This document shows positions 28,808 through 37,342 of a DNA stretch of 64,000 nt, piece after piece. Origin of the DNA: Duganella lactea. Lineage in GTDB: Bacteria > Pseudomonadota > Gammaproteobacteria > Burkholderiales > Burkholderiaceae_D. The stretch lies in NCBI RefSeq assembly GCF_009857505.1, contig NZ_WWCP01000009.1, forward strand, positions 1 to 64,000. The letters are read 5' to 3'. Position 1 is the stretch's first letter. Each line of letters opens with the position of its first letter. The position numbers were made by a program, and so were the translations under genes. The notes under the pieces were generated by a model that worked only from the letters and a program-made list of their open reading frames with translations, was not told the DNA's origin and did no database searches.

Positions 28808-29277
28808 TGAGCGTTATGAAAAATTTAACGCTACAACTGCGCCAAGAAGATCCGACTGCGGCCGATTCGGTGCAACTGATGGACGAGCTGTCGAGCGCGC
28901 TGCAAGCGATCACCGGCGACAGCGGCATGGCCTCGTTTGACGCCGCCGATGTGGTTGGCCCGGCCGCCTGCTTTGTGGTGGCGCGCGACGACCACGGCAA
29001 CCCGCTCGGCTGCGGGGCGTTCCGGCCCTTGCAGCCGGGCGTGGCCGAGATCAAGCGCATGTATGCGCGCCATGGCGCCAACGGCGTCGGCAGCGCCGTG
29101 CTGCGTTTTCTGGAGGCGGAGGCGGCCGCGCTGGGCTATCAGGCGGTGTGGCTGGAAACCCGGTTGGTCAACCGCCGCGCCGTCGATTTTTACACGGCGC
29201 GCGGTTATGCGCGCATCGCCAACTACGGCAAGTACATCGGCAATCCGCTCGCGGTTTGTTTCGAGAAACAGCTGTAA
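28807..29277 (+). CDS. GNAT-family N-acetyltransferase
   Basis: A 156-residue GNAT fold protein. The acetyl-CoA-binding strand and loop are AEIKRMYARHGANGVGSAVLRFLE (read as motif A, R/Q-x-x-G-x-G/A form), and the later WLETRLVNRRAVDFYTARGYARI is motif B. Family members acetylate small amines, amino acids or antibiotics; the substrate here is unknown. It starts on the A of the previous stop (ATG at 28807; ATG 28816 is possible), indicating coupling with the phosphoesterase. Confidence 0.85.
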   Translation: MSVMKNLTLQLRQEDPTAADSVQLMDELSSALQAITGDSGMASFDAADVVGPAACFVVARDDHGNPLGCGAFRPLQPGVAEIKRMYARHGANGVGSAVLRFLEAEAAALGYQAVWLETRLVNRRAVDFYTARGYARIANYGKYIGNPLAVCFEKQL

Positions 29278-29338
29278 GCATGGTCTTACAAGCCGGTGCG
29301 GCAAGCGCCGCTACCGTGCCGGACCGCCGGCGGGCACA

Positions 29339-29896
29339 ATGATGTCCATGAAAATCGTAGACCAACGCTATCTGGATAGCGACAATCGTTATTCCACCCA
29401 ACCTTGCCTGCTCAGCATTCTGGAGCTGGACCCTGTCGAACCCGAACGTGTCGCCCAGGCGCAGGAGCGCCTGTACGCCGCCTTGCCCGGCCTGGCCCGC
29501 CTGCGCGGCCTGATCGGCAAGCGCGCCGATGCCGACGCGGTGCCGCCGCTGGTCGAGCTGGTGCAGCAAACCGCCATGGAATTGCGCCGGCTGGCGCTCA
29601 ATGAAGTGACCGTCGGCTTCGTCGGCGTGGTGCCGCGCATGCAGCGACGTTATCGCCTGGTGCTGCCGTACAACGCCGAGGGCGCCGTCGCGCCGGCGCT
29701 GAAAATGGCCACGCAACTGGTGGGCGCCATGCTGGCCGGACGCTCGTTCAACGTCAAGGCCGGTCTGGCGCGCCTGCGCGCGCTGGCCGACCGCCGTCGC
29801 CAGCCGCGTGGCTCGCTGATGCAAACCGCCCGCACCATCCTGATGGCGGTCATGCCGCGCAAGCTGCCGTCGCCGGCCGGCCTGGCGCTGCGTTAA
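29339..29896 (+). CDS. Stand-alone protein resembling the cyanophycin synthetase N-terminal domain
   Basis: A 185-residue protein, MMSMKIVDQRYLDSDNRYS onward. The pattern YLDSDNRYSTQPCLLSILEL, then a helix (ERVAQAQERLYAALPGLARL), then VQQTAMELRRLALNEVTVGF and the strand RYRLVLPYNAEGAVAPALKMATQLV, reads like the N domain of CphA, which starts each chain. No ATP-grasp or Mur ligase domain follows: the gene stops after a basic tail. Three ATG codons (29339, 29342, 29348) compete as start. I give the assignment from pattern memory only, and an unrelated small alpha/beta protein is possible. Confidence 0.5.
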   Translation: MMSMKIVDQRYLDSDNRYSTQPCLLSILELDPVEPERVAQAQERLYAALPGLARLRGLIGKRADADAVPPLVELVQQTAMELRRLALNEVTVGFVGVVPRMQRRYRLVLPYNAEGAVAPALKMATQLVGAMLAGRSFNVKAGLARLRALADRRRQPRGSLMQTARTILMAVMPRKLPSPAGLALR

Positions 29897-30789
29897 TCCA
29901 GCTGGACTTCCATGCCCTCGTAGGCGAGCACCACCTTCAGCTCGCCCAGCAGCGGCGCGTGGCGCGCCAGCACATCGGCAAACACCGCTTCCAGCTCATC
30001 GTCCCCGCGCGTCGGTTCGTGGTGGGTGCAATACAGCGTTTTGGCGCCGGTGCGCAGCGCCAGCGCGAACGCCGCGTCGAAGGTGCCATGTCCCCAGCCA
30101 CGCTTGGCCGGATATTCTTCCCGTGTGTACGAGCAATCGACGATCAGCGCGTCGACGCCGCGCGCGGTGGCGTCGATGGCGGCGCTGCGCGCGGCGATCC
30201 AGGCCTCATAGGCCGCGTGTTCCGGATGGTCGGCCGGGTGAATGTTGTAGTGCGGCTCGTGGTCGCCGGTGAAGAACAGCGCGCGGCCGTTGCACTCGAC
30301 CCGGTAGCCAAGGTCGATCACCGGATGGTTCATCACCACATTGCTGACGGTGGCGTCGCCCACCATGATCGGCTGGTCCACATTCAGCGTCTGATACTCG
30401 ATGGTGGCGTCCATCTGCGTTTCGCTGACCGGGAAATAACTGTTTTGTAACTGCACGCCCATCACGTGCTCGATGCCATTGCCGGTGGCCGGATCGGTCA
30501 CGCCATGCAGGCGCACGCGGCTGTCGCGTATGAACAGCGGCGAGAAGAACGGCAGGCCGTGGATATGGTCCCAGTGGCTGTGGGTGATGAAAATGTTGGC
30601 GTGGATCGGTCCGTTCTTGTTCTGTATCAGCGACTGCGCCAGCGCAAACAGGCCGGTGCCGCCGTCGAGGATGATCAGGGTGTCGTTATCGGTGCGGACT
30701 TCAATGCAGGTGGTGTTGCCGCCGTAGCGCGCGGTTCGCGGACCGGGGGAGGGAATGGAGCCGCGGACTCCCCAGAATTTGAATTTCAT
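29893..30789 (-). CDS. MBL-fold metallo-hydrolase
   Basis: A 298-residue metallo-beta-lactamase-fold protein. The metal-binding HxHxDH is HSHWDHIHG, with a later GDHEPH and the C-terminal CTHHEP. The N-terminus KFWGVRGSIPSPGPRTARYGGNT is typical of cytoplasmic MBL proteins related to PhnP and RNase Z, whose substrates are usually phosphodiesters or thioesters. Start 30789 is chosen because the extra 48 upstream codons are unrelated. Its stop codon overlaps the stop of the convergent gene ending at 29896. Confidence 0.88.
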   Translation of the reverse strand: MKFKFWGVRGSIPSPGPRTARYGGNTTCIEVRTDNDTLIILDGGTGLFALAQSLIQNKNGPIHANIFITHSHWDHIHGLPFFSPLFIRDSRVRLHGVTDPATGNGIEHVMGVQLQNSYFPVSETQMDATIEYQTLNVDQPIMVGDATVSNVVMNHPVIDLGYRVECNGRALFFTGDHEPHYNIHPADHPEHAAYEAWIAARSAAIDATARGVDALIVDCSYTREEYPAKRGWGHGTFDAAFALALRTGAKTLYCTHHEPTRGDDELEAVFADVLARHAPLLGELKVVLAYEGMEVQLD

Positions 30790-30921
30790 ACGAAGAACCC
30801 CTGATGTGTTTTTATTATTAGTTTGTTGTGTCGCCGCATTACCTGCGACCGATAATAGCTTTTTTTGACCGGCCCAGGGTCGAGCCCGCACAAAAACATC
30901 GCATTCGACCCGTAAACAGCC

Positions 30922-30952
30922 TTGACCTTCCAATCATGGGATACTTGATGCT
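30922..30952 (+). promoter_or_regulatory. CueR-type copper promoter of copA
   Basis: TTGACC (30922-30927) and GATGCT (30947-30952) are 19 bases apart, the long spacer of MerR-family promoters. The spacer begins CTTCC and has a partial matching arm GGGATA. It is weaker than the copZ copy below, but the position 25-30 bases before the copA start fits. Confidence 0.55.
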
Positions 30953-30983
30953 GTCGATGGATAGAAACAGCATTGGGTGTGCC

Positions 30984-33176
30984 ATGAATCAGCAAGCGAT
31001 CAAAATTGAAGGCATGAGTTGCGCCTCCTGTGTCGGCAGGGTGGAACGGGTATTGGCGGCCGTGCCGGGCGTCGACAAGGTCAGTGTCAACCTGGCCACC
31101 GAGATGGCGCGGGTGGAGTCCGCCCAGCCGGTCGAGTTTGCCATGCTGGCGCAGGCGATCGACAAGGCGGGCTTTCAGGCTTCGTTGCCGGCACCGACGC
31201 CAGGGAGCGCGCCGGCGCCATCCGCCGCCACAGCAGGCGCGCCGACTTGGCAGCCGGCCGGTGGCCTGGCGGTCGCGCTGGCCGCCTTGTTCTCGCTGCT
31301 GCTGCCGATGCTGCTCGACCTGGCGGGCGTGCATTGGATGCTCGACGGCCGGCTGCAATGGCTGCTGGCCACGCCGGTGCAATTCTGGCTGGGCGCGCGC
31401 TTCTACCGCGCCGGCTGGCTGGCCGCGCGCGCCCGCAGCGGCAATATGGACTTGCTGGTGGCGCTCGGCACCAGCGCCGCCTATGGCCTCAGCGTCTATC
31501 TGCTGCTGGCTGGCGGCGCTATGCCGCACTTGTATTTTGAGGCGTCGTCGGTGGTTATCACGCTGGTCCTGCTGGGCAAGTGGCTGGAGGCGCGCGCCAA
31601 GCGGCAGACCGCCGCCGCCATCCGCGCGCTGCAAACGCTGCGGCCGGAATCGGCGCGGGTGCGGCGCGGCGCGCGGGAGGTTGAGGTGGCCATCGCCGAG
31701 GTGCGCCTGGATGACCTCATCGTCGTGCGTCCCGGCGAGCGCATCGCCGCCGATGGCGTGATCGCCGAGGGCGCCAGCCATGTGGACGAAGCGCTGATCA
31801 CCGGCGAAAGCCTGCCGGTGGCGCGTCATGCGGGTGAGCGCGTCACCGGCGGCGCCATCAACGGCGAAGGCTTGCTGCTGGTGCGCGTGACGGCGATCGG
31901 CACCGAAAGCACGTTGTCGCGCATCATCCGCCTGGTGGAGGATGCGCAGGCGGCCAAGGCGCCGGTCCAGCATCTGGTGGACCGCGTCAGCGCGGTGTTC
32001 GTGCCGGTGGTGCTGGTGCTGGCGCTGCTGACGTTCGGCGGCTGGTGGTGGGAGGGCGGCGACGCCGAGCGGGCCATCATCAACGCGGTGGCGGTGCTGG
32101 TGATTGCCTGTCCCTGCGCGCTGGGCTTGGCGACGCCGGCCGCCATCATGGCCGGCACCGGCGTCGCCGCCCGTTACGGCATCCTGATCAAGGACGCCGA
32201 AGCGCTGGAGCTGGCGCACCGCATCACCATGGTGGCGTTCGATAAAACCGGCACGCTGACCGAAGGGCAGCCATCGCTGGCGGCGTTGGCGGCGGCGCCC
32301 GGCGTCGACGAAACGCGGCTGCTGCAACTGGCCGCCGCTGTTCAGCACGGCAGCGAGCATGCGCTGGCGTGCGCCGTGCGCCAGGCCGCCGAGGCGCGCG
32401 TCCTGGTGGCGCTGGAGGCGGCCGCCGGCAGCAGCGCCTTGCCGGGACGCGGCATCGCCGCCACAGTGGCGGGCACGCGTCTGTTGCTGGGCAGTACGCG
32501 ACTGATGCGGGAGCAGGGCGTGTCGGTGCAGGCCTTGTCCGCGCGCGCCGCCGAACTGGAGCGCGCCGGCCACACCATTTCCTGGCTGGCCGACGCCGAC
32601 GCGCATCAACTGCTGGGCCTGCTGGCCTTCGGCGACCGCATCAAGCCGCAGGCGCAAGCGGCCATCGCCGCGCTGCACGCGCTAGGCATCCAGACGCTTC
32701 TGCTGACCGGCGACAACCAAGGCAGCGCCGATGCCGTCGGCCGGCAGTTGGGCGTGCGGCGCGTGATCGCCAATATGCTGCCGGCCGACAAGGCGAACAC
32801 GGTCGCCGCGCTGAAAGAAGCGGGCGCCACCGTCGCCATGGTGGGCGACGGCATCAATGACGCGCCGGCGCTGGCGGCGGCCGATGTCGGCATCGCCATG
32901 TCCAGCGGCACCGATGTCGCCATGCACGCCGCCGGCATCACGTTGATGCGTGGCGATCCGGCGCTGGTGGCGGCGGCGATCTCGATCTCGCGCCGCAGCT
33001 ACCGCAAGATCCGGCAGAACCTGTTCTGGGCCTTCATCTACAACTTGATTGGCATACCGCTGGCGGCGTTCGGCATGCTGAATCCGATCGTGGCGGGCGG
33101 GGCGATGGCGCTGAGTTCGGTCAGCGTCATCAGCAACGCGCTGCTGTTGCGGCGCTGGAAACCGGCGGGACAATGA
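30984..33176 (+). CDS. copA: Copper-exporting P1B-type ATPase
   Basis: CopA (730 residues) pumps Cu(I) from the cytoplasm. A single N-terminal metal-binding domain has GMSCASC (Cys13, Cys16). The membrane metal site is Cys376-Pro-Cys378 ([12 protein letters not shown]), the phosphorylated Asp420 is in DKTGTLTEG, and [16 protein letters not shown] is the hinge motif. Eight membrane helices are expected. The upstream open frame extends to 30828; ATG 30984 is chosen because it starts the metal-binding domain and lies just after the predicted promoter. The stop overlaps cueR by four bases (ATGA). Confidence 0.96.
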   Translation: MNQQAIKIEGMSCASCVGRVERVLAAVPGVDKVSVNLATEMARVESAQPVEFAMLAQAIDKAGFQASLPAPTPGSAPAPSAATAGAPTWQPAGGLAVALAALFSLLLPMLLDLAGVHWMLDGRLQWLLATPVQFWLGARFYRAGWLAARARSGNMDLLVALGTSAAYGLSVYLLLAGGAMPHLYFEASSVVITLVLLGKWLEARAKRQTAAAIRALQTLRPESARVRRGAREVEVAIAEVRLDDLIVVRPGERIAADGVIAEGASHVDEALITGESLPVARHAGERVTGGAINGEGLLLVRVTAIGTESTLSRIIRLVEDAQAAKAPVQHLVDRVSAVFVPVVLVLALLTFGGWWWEGGDAERAIINAVAVLVIACPCALGLATPAAIMAGTGVAARYGILIKDAEALELAHRITMVAFDKTGTLTEGQPSLAALAAAPGVDETRLLQLAAAVQHGSEHALACAVRQAAEARVLVALEAAAGSSALPGRGIAATVAGTRLLLGSTRLMREQGVSVQALSARAAELERAGHTISWLADADAHQLLGLLAFGDRIKPQAQAAIAALHALGIQTLLLTGDNQGSADAVGRQLGVRRVIANMLPADKANTVAALKEAGATVAMVGDGINDAPALAAADVGIAMSSGTDVAMHAAGITLMRGDPALVAAAISISRRSYRKIRQNLFWAFIYNLIGIPLAAFGMLNPIVAGGAMALSSVSVISNALLLRRWKPAGQ

Positions 33177-33559
33177 ATATCGGCCAAGCGGCCAAGGCGT
33201 CCGGCGTCTCGGCCAAGATGATCCGCTATTACGAAAGCATCGCGCTGATTCCGCCGGGACGGCGCAGCGACGCCGGCTACCGCATTTACGCCGACAACGA
33301 CCTGCACACGCTGCGCTTCGTCAGGCGCGCGCGCCTGCTGGGCTTCTCGCTGGAGCAGATCCGCGAGTTGCTGTCACTGTGGCAGAACAAGGAGCGCGCC
33401 AGCGCCGACGTCAAAACCATCGCCACCGGCCATGTGGCGGAACTGAACCAGCGCATCGCCGAACTCACCGAGATGCGCGACACACTGCAAACGCTGGCCG
33501 GCTGCTGCCACGGCGACCAGCGTCCCGATTGCCCGATCCTGCAAAGCCTGGCCGATTGA
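33173..33559 (+). CDS. cueR: Copper-responsive MerR-family activator
   Basis: CueR (128 residues) senses Cu(I), Ag(I) or Au(I) and activates copper export genes. The winged helix is [20 protein letters not shown]. The two metal thiolates are Cys112 and Cys120 in [13 protein letters not shown], the same numbers as in E. coli CueR, and residue 77 is Ser as in monovalent-metal sensors, not Cys as in MerR. It is translationally coupled to copA (4-base overlap), so copper induction also raises the regulator. Confidence 0.94.
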   Translation: MNIGQAAKASGVSAKMIRYYESIALIPPGRRSDAGYRIYADNDLHTLRFVRRARLLGFSLEQIRELLSLWQNKERASADVKTIATGHVAELNQRIAELTEMRDTLQTLAGCCHGDQRPDCPILQSLAD

Positions 33560-33586
33560 CGCGGCTGCCCCGGCGTTCGTCCGTGC

Positions 33587-33787
33587 TCAGGCCGCGCCAG
33601 TGACCGGGAAGCCGGCGTCGGCGATGGCCGATTGCAGCGGCGCCAGCGGCGTGGCGCTGTCGATCCTGACCGACTTGGTGGTCAGGTCGATTTCCACCTT
33701 GGCGGCGGCGTCCACCGCTTGCACGGCCTTGGTTACGGCGCCGACGCAGTGGCCGCAGCTCATGTTTTCTACGTGAAGTTGGTACAT
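33587..33787 (-). CDS. copZ: Copper chaperone, heavy-metal-associated domain
   Basis: A 66-residue HMA domain (MYQLHVENMSCGHC, with Cys11 and Cys14) of ferredoxin-like fold that carries Cu(I) to CopA. It is transcribed towards cueR, with 27 bases between the two stop codons, and has its own CueR-type promoter upstream. Thus it is co-regulated with copA although on the opposite strand. Confidence 0.92.
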   Translation of the reverse strand: MYQLHVENMSCGHCVGAVTKAVQAVDAAAKVEIDLTTKSVRIDSATPLAPLQSAIADAGFPVTGAA

Positions 33788-33817
33788 CGGGTACTCCTGA
33801 AACAGTTTCGATCCCTT

Positions 33818-33848
33818 ACTTTACCCCTTCCTGCCATGGGAAGGTCAA
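33818..33848 (-). promoter_or_regulatory. CueR-type copper promoter of copZ
   Basis: Read on the minus strand: TTGACC -35 (33848-33843), 19-base spacer, TAAAGT -10 (33823-33818). The spacer holds the perfect dyad CCTTCC-N7-GGAAGG (33826-33844), the hallmark of CueR operators. Confidence 0.85.
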
Positions 33849-33859
33849 GCACCAGCGGG

Positions 33860-34141
33860 TTAAGGCGGATCGTCCAGCCGCGCCAGGTCGAGGCTGACCA
33901 GCGCCCAGATGCCGCCGACATAACCGGGCTCCTGCAACAGCGCTTCCACGTCGGAGGGTTTGATTTCGAACGAGCGTCCCTGTTCGACCAGTTTGCCGAC
34001 GTGGCCGTAGATGGCCTTGGTGGCGTTGCTCATGGCTTTGTCCACCGTCTCGCCGGTGGTGACGCAGCCTGGAATGTCCGGCACCGTGACGCCGTATTTC
34101 TCGGCACCGCTGGTCCGCTGGATCAGGATGGGGATGTCCAT
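33860..34141 (-). CDS. HicB-like protein without a HicA partner
   Basis: A 93-residue protein with the HicB N-terminal fold: KYGVTVPDIPGCVTTGETVDKAMSNATKAI matches the partial RNase H-like fold of HicB antitoxins. The usual C-terminal DNA-binding domain is not evident; the tail ends LARLDDPP. No hicA-sized ORF lies on either side, so it may be an orphan antitoxin or have another role. Start 34141 opens at MDIPILIQR, leaving out 13 codons of the longer frame. Confidence 0.7.
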   Translation of the reverse strand: MDIPILIQRTSGAEKYGVTVPDIPGCVTTGETVDKAMSNATKAIYGHVGKLVEQGRSFEIKPSDVEALLQEPGYVGGIWALVSLDLARLDDPP

Positions 34142-34483
34142 GACGTCTACCTCGGCTGTAACGAAACGCGGGCAAATCAATAACTTGGGTGTCTAGTGTC
34201 ATACAGCTTGGCGCTGGTTACAAGCATTTTCTCTGAGCCATTTTCACTTCGTGTCTCGGCAATGCACTATGTGCAAAATTCCAATAATTCGCAATTTGCA
34301 AAAATTTAATTCTGCAATAAAGGTGGATTTTGTGGATTATATTGTGCGGTTGTGTTTTTACAACGTAGATTCACATTTGTAACAAATTGAAACTATTCCC
34401 GTGCATAATATTTTGGCTTGCTGTTTAGTAATTATTGCAGCTTGATAAAATAATAATTAATCAACTACACCAAGGGAAGAGCG
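34142..34483. other. AT-rich intergenic region between hicB-like gene and TonB receptor
   Basis: About 340 bases hold no gene. From roughly 34203 to 34460 the DNA is clearly more AT-rich than its neighbours. TTGCA/TGCAA motifs recur (34296-34300, 34313-34317), as does a TTGAAA at 34387-34392, but I found no promoter with good spacing and no clear Fur box. The receptor's Shine-Dalgarno (AAGGGAAG) ends the region. Confidence 0.6.
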
Positions 34484-37261
34484 ATGTTAAAAGTGAAAAC
34501 CAGTGTTACCGTGGTTCGGATGGCGCTCGGCGCGTTGGCCGGCGTCGCTTTGATGGGGCCGTCCGCCTATGCGCAGGAAGCCAATCTGATAACGCAGGCC
34601 GAGCCGCAAGCCCAGGCCGCCGGGAAGGAGGATCAATCGGTCCAGCACAAAGTGTATGTGACCGGCTCCAACCTGCGCCGCCTGACGCTGGAAACCGCCT
34701 CGCCGGTGCAGATCATCACCAAGGATGAGCTGACACGCGGCGGCGCCACCTCGCTCAACGAGGTGCTGCGCACGATTTCCGCCAACGTTGGCGGCATCAG
34801 TGATACCCGCACCAATGGCTTCTCGGCCGGCGCGGCCGGCCTGAACCTGCGCGGCTTCGGCAGCCAGGCCACGCTGGTCCTGATCAATGGTCGCCGCCTT
34901 GCGCCGTATGCGCAGCCGGAATTCCAGACCACCTTCGTCGACCTGAACTCGATTCCGATCGCCGCGGTGGAGCGCGTCGAAATCCTCAAGGATGGCGCGT
35001 CGGCGATTTACGGCTCGGAAGCGATGGCCGGTGTGGTCAACATCATCCTGCGCGACAGCTTCAATGGCCTGGAGCTGGGCGGTTCGTATGGCAAATCCAG
35101 CCACAACGACGGCGAACAGAAACGCGCCACCCTCAGCTTCGGCGCCGGCAGCCTGGTCGAAGACCACTACAATGGTTACGTCACCGTCGACCTGCGCCAG
35201 CGCGACCCGATGTTCCTGTACAAACGCGACGACTACCTCAGCACGCAAGACCTGCGCGCCTGGGGCTACAAGGATCGCCGCACGCTGTACACCTATCCTG
35301 GTAACATCTACTGGACCGACAAGGCCACCGGCCAGCTGACCTCGCGCTCGCTGGACAAGAACTGCCCGGCCGACCGCCTGGTGCCGGCGTCGAGTGTGCT
35401 ATCGGCCGGCTCGACCGGCACCGCTTGCGTGTTCGACGACTTCAAGGACAGCTCGGTCAACGCCGCCGGCAAGACTGATCGTCTGGGCATCACCAGCCGC
35501 CTGACCTGGCAGCCGGACGCCACGACCACCGTGTTCAGCGAACTGATGTTCAACCGCCAAAAGGCGCGTGTGACCGGGCTGCTGCATTGGGTCGCCGGCC
35601 AGAACGGCCAGAGCACGCCGGCGTTGCCGATCACCCACCCACAATACCCGAAAGATCTGATCGGTCCGGACGGCAAGACGCTGGCCGGCGGCAATGGCAC
35701 CGTCCGCGTGCGCGCCTCGCTGCGCGACTTCCCCGGTCAGGGCCAGGACAATACCACCGACTTCGGCCGCTATCTGGTCGGTGTCAAGGGCGTGGTCCAG
35801 AATTGGGACTGGGAAACCGCGCTGCTGCGCACCGACAGCAAGGTCACCTCACGCAACACCAGCGCGATTCTGGCCACGCCGTTTATCGATGCTTACACCA
35901 GCGGCAAGTTCATCTTTGGCGGCGGCGCTGCCAACCAGACGCTGTACGACTCGATTACCGCCAGCCCGGTCAACCGCTTCAAGTCGTCGCTGACTCAGCT
36001 CGACGGCAAGGTCTCCGGTGAACTGTTCAACCTGCCAGCCGGCGCGGTTGGCCTGGCGGTCGGCACCGAGTTCCGCAAGGAGTCGCTGAGTACCGATCCC
36101 GATCCGCTGGCCGTCGAGGGCGAGCTGTACCATCAGGCCCAATTGCCGCCGGGCTTCTCCAACAGCCGCCGTATCGCCTCGGTCTACGTCGAGTCAACCG
36201 TGCCGCTGCTGAAATCGCTGGAGGCGCAACTGGCTGTGCGTCACGACCACTATTCGGATTACGGCAATTCGACCACGCCGAAAGTCGGCCTGAAATGGAC
36301 CGCCACGCCGACGCTGATGGTGCGCGGCACCTATGCCGAAGGCTTCCGTGCGCCGACGCTGGTCGAGAACTCGACCGATGTCCGCAATGCCTTCCTGCAG
36401 TTCCGCGATCCGGCACGCTGCAATGCCCGCTACACGCTGGGCTGCAGTGCTTCCAGTGCTTATCAGAGCGGCGCCAACCCGGCGCTGAAGCCGGAAACCG
36501 CGAAGAGCTACACCATCGGTCTGGCATGGGAACCCAACTCGTCGTTCCTGGCGACGCTGGACCTGTGGCAGATCAAGCGTGTCGACGAAATCAGCACCTA
36601 TAACCTGGACAAGGTGCTGGCCGACCCGGCGCGCTACGCTGGCGACCCGGCGGTGGGCATCACCCGCGATCCGCTGACCGACGCCGACCGCGCCGCCGGC
36701 GCCACCGCCGGTGAAGTCACCAACATCCGTATGCTGCTGACCAACGTGGCGGTGACCCAGATTCGCGGCGCCGACCTCAAGCTGACCGGCCGCATCAACA
36801 TGGGCGAGTACGGCGTGCTGACGCCGACCTTGAACCTGAGCCATACGCAATCGTTCAAGAACGCGCCGTCGCCGAACGATGCGCTGATCGAGTACGCCGG
36901 CACCCGCGGCACGCCGTCGGTGCAGGGCACTCTCGGTCTGGCATGGAAGAAGGCGGCCTATGAGCTGTCGGCGGACACCATATTCATCGGCAAGATGGCC
37001 TCGGTGCCGGACCGTACCCTGGAATGCTCGCTGGGGACCGAAGGATTCCCGGCGCTGTGCACCGGTATCCCATCGTTCACCGTGGTCAACCTGGGCGGTA
37101 GCTACACCGGCTTCAAGAACACCAAGCTGAAGTTCTCGATCCAGAACGCCTTTGACCGCAAACCGCCGTTCCACCCGAACGACTCGAATAACTACTTCGC
37201 GGATCTGCATGACGCCATGGGCCGTTACTTCCAGGTCACCGCGGAATACCGCTTCAAGTAA
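34484..37261 (+). CDS. TonB-dependent outer-membrane receptor
   Basis: A 925-residue receptor with signal peptide (to about residue 30, PSAYAQ), a plug domain (TGSNLRRLTLETASPVQIITKDELTR onward, with LNLRGFGSQATLVLINGRR and the DGASAIYGSEAMAGVVNII segment), and a 22-strand barrel ending YFQVTAEYRFK. The plug type is that of the large group of receptors in Massilia/Xanthomonas for peptides, saccharides or unknown nutrients; iron uptake is not implied. No TonB box is certain near the mature N-terminus. A terminator follows, then an S9 peptidase that may process the imported ligand. Confidence 0.92.
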   Translation: MLKVKTSVTVVRMALGALAGVALMGPSAYAQEANLITQAEPQAQAAGKEDQSVQHKVYVTGSNLRRLTLETASPVQIITKDELTRGGATSLNEVLRTISANVGGISDTRTNGFSAGAAGLNLRGFGSQATLVLINGRRLAPYAQPEFQTTFVDLNSIPIAAVERVEILKDGASAIYGSEAMAGVVNIILRDSFNGLELGGSYGKSSHNDGEQKRATLSFGAGSLVEDHYNGYVTVDLRQRDPMFLYKRDDYLSTQDLRAWGYKDRRTLYTYPGNIYWTDKATGQLTSRSLDKNCPADRLVPASSVLSAGSTGTACVFDDFKDSSVNAAGKTDRLGITSRLTWQPDATTTVFSELMFNRQKARVTGLLHWVAGQNGQSTPALPITHPQYPKDLIGPDGKTLAGGNGTVRVRASLRDFPGQGQDNTTDFGRYLVGVKGVVQNWDWETALLRTDSKVTSRNTSAILATPFIDAYTSGKFIFGGGAANQTLYDSITASPVNRFKSSLTQLDGKVSGELFNLPAGAVGLAVGTEFRKESLSTDPDPLAVEGELYHQAQLPPGFSNSRRIASVYVESTVPLLKSLEAQLAVRHDHYSDYGNSTTPKVGLKWTATPTLMVRGTYAEGFRAPTLVENSTDVRNAFLQFRDPARCNARYTLGCSASSAYQSGANPALKPETAKSYTIGLAWEPNSSFLATLDLWQIKRVDEISTYNLDKVLADPARYAGDPAVGITRDPLTDADRAAGATAGEVTNIRMLLTNVAVTQIRGADLKLTGRINMGEYGVLTPTLNLSHTQSFKNAPSPNDALIEYAGTRGTPSVQGTLGLAWKKAAYELSADTIFIGKMASVPDRTLECSLGTEGFPALCTGIPSFTVVNLGGSYTGFKNTKLKFSIQNAFDRKPPFHPNDSNNYFADLHDAMGRYFQVTAEYRFK

Positions 37262-37285
37262 TCCTGTGTGAGTAATAGGAATAGG

Positions 37286-37317
37286 GCGCCGTGGCCGCGA
37301 GGCGACGGCGCTTTTTT
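37286..37317 (+). terminator. Terminator after the TonB-dependent receptor
   Basis: GCGCCGT (37286-37292) pairs with ACGGCGC (37305-37311), loop of 12, followed by six T. Confidence 0.85.
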
Positions 37318-37342
37318 CATCGATATAATCGAGGAGACTGTC

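Noticed and set aside
33860-34483. A hicA toxin gene next to the HicB-like ORF
   Set aside because: No ORF of about 60 codons with a HicA pattern was found on either strand in the flanks.
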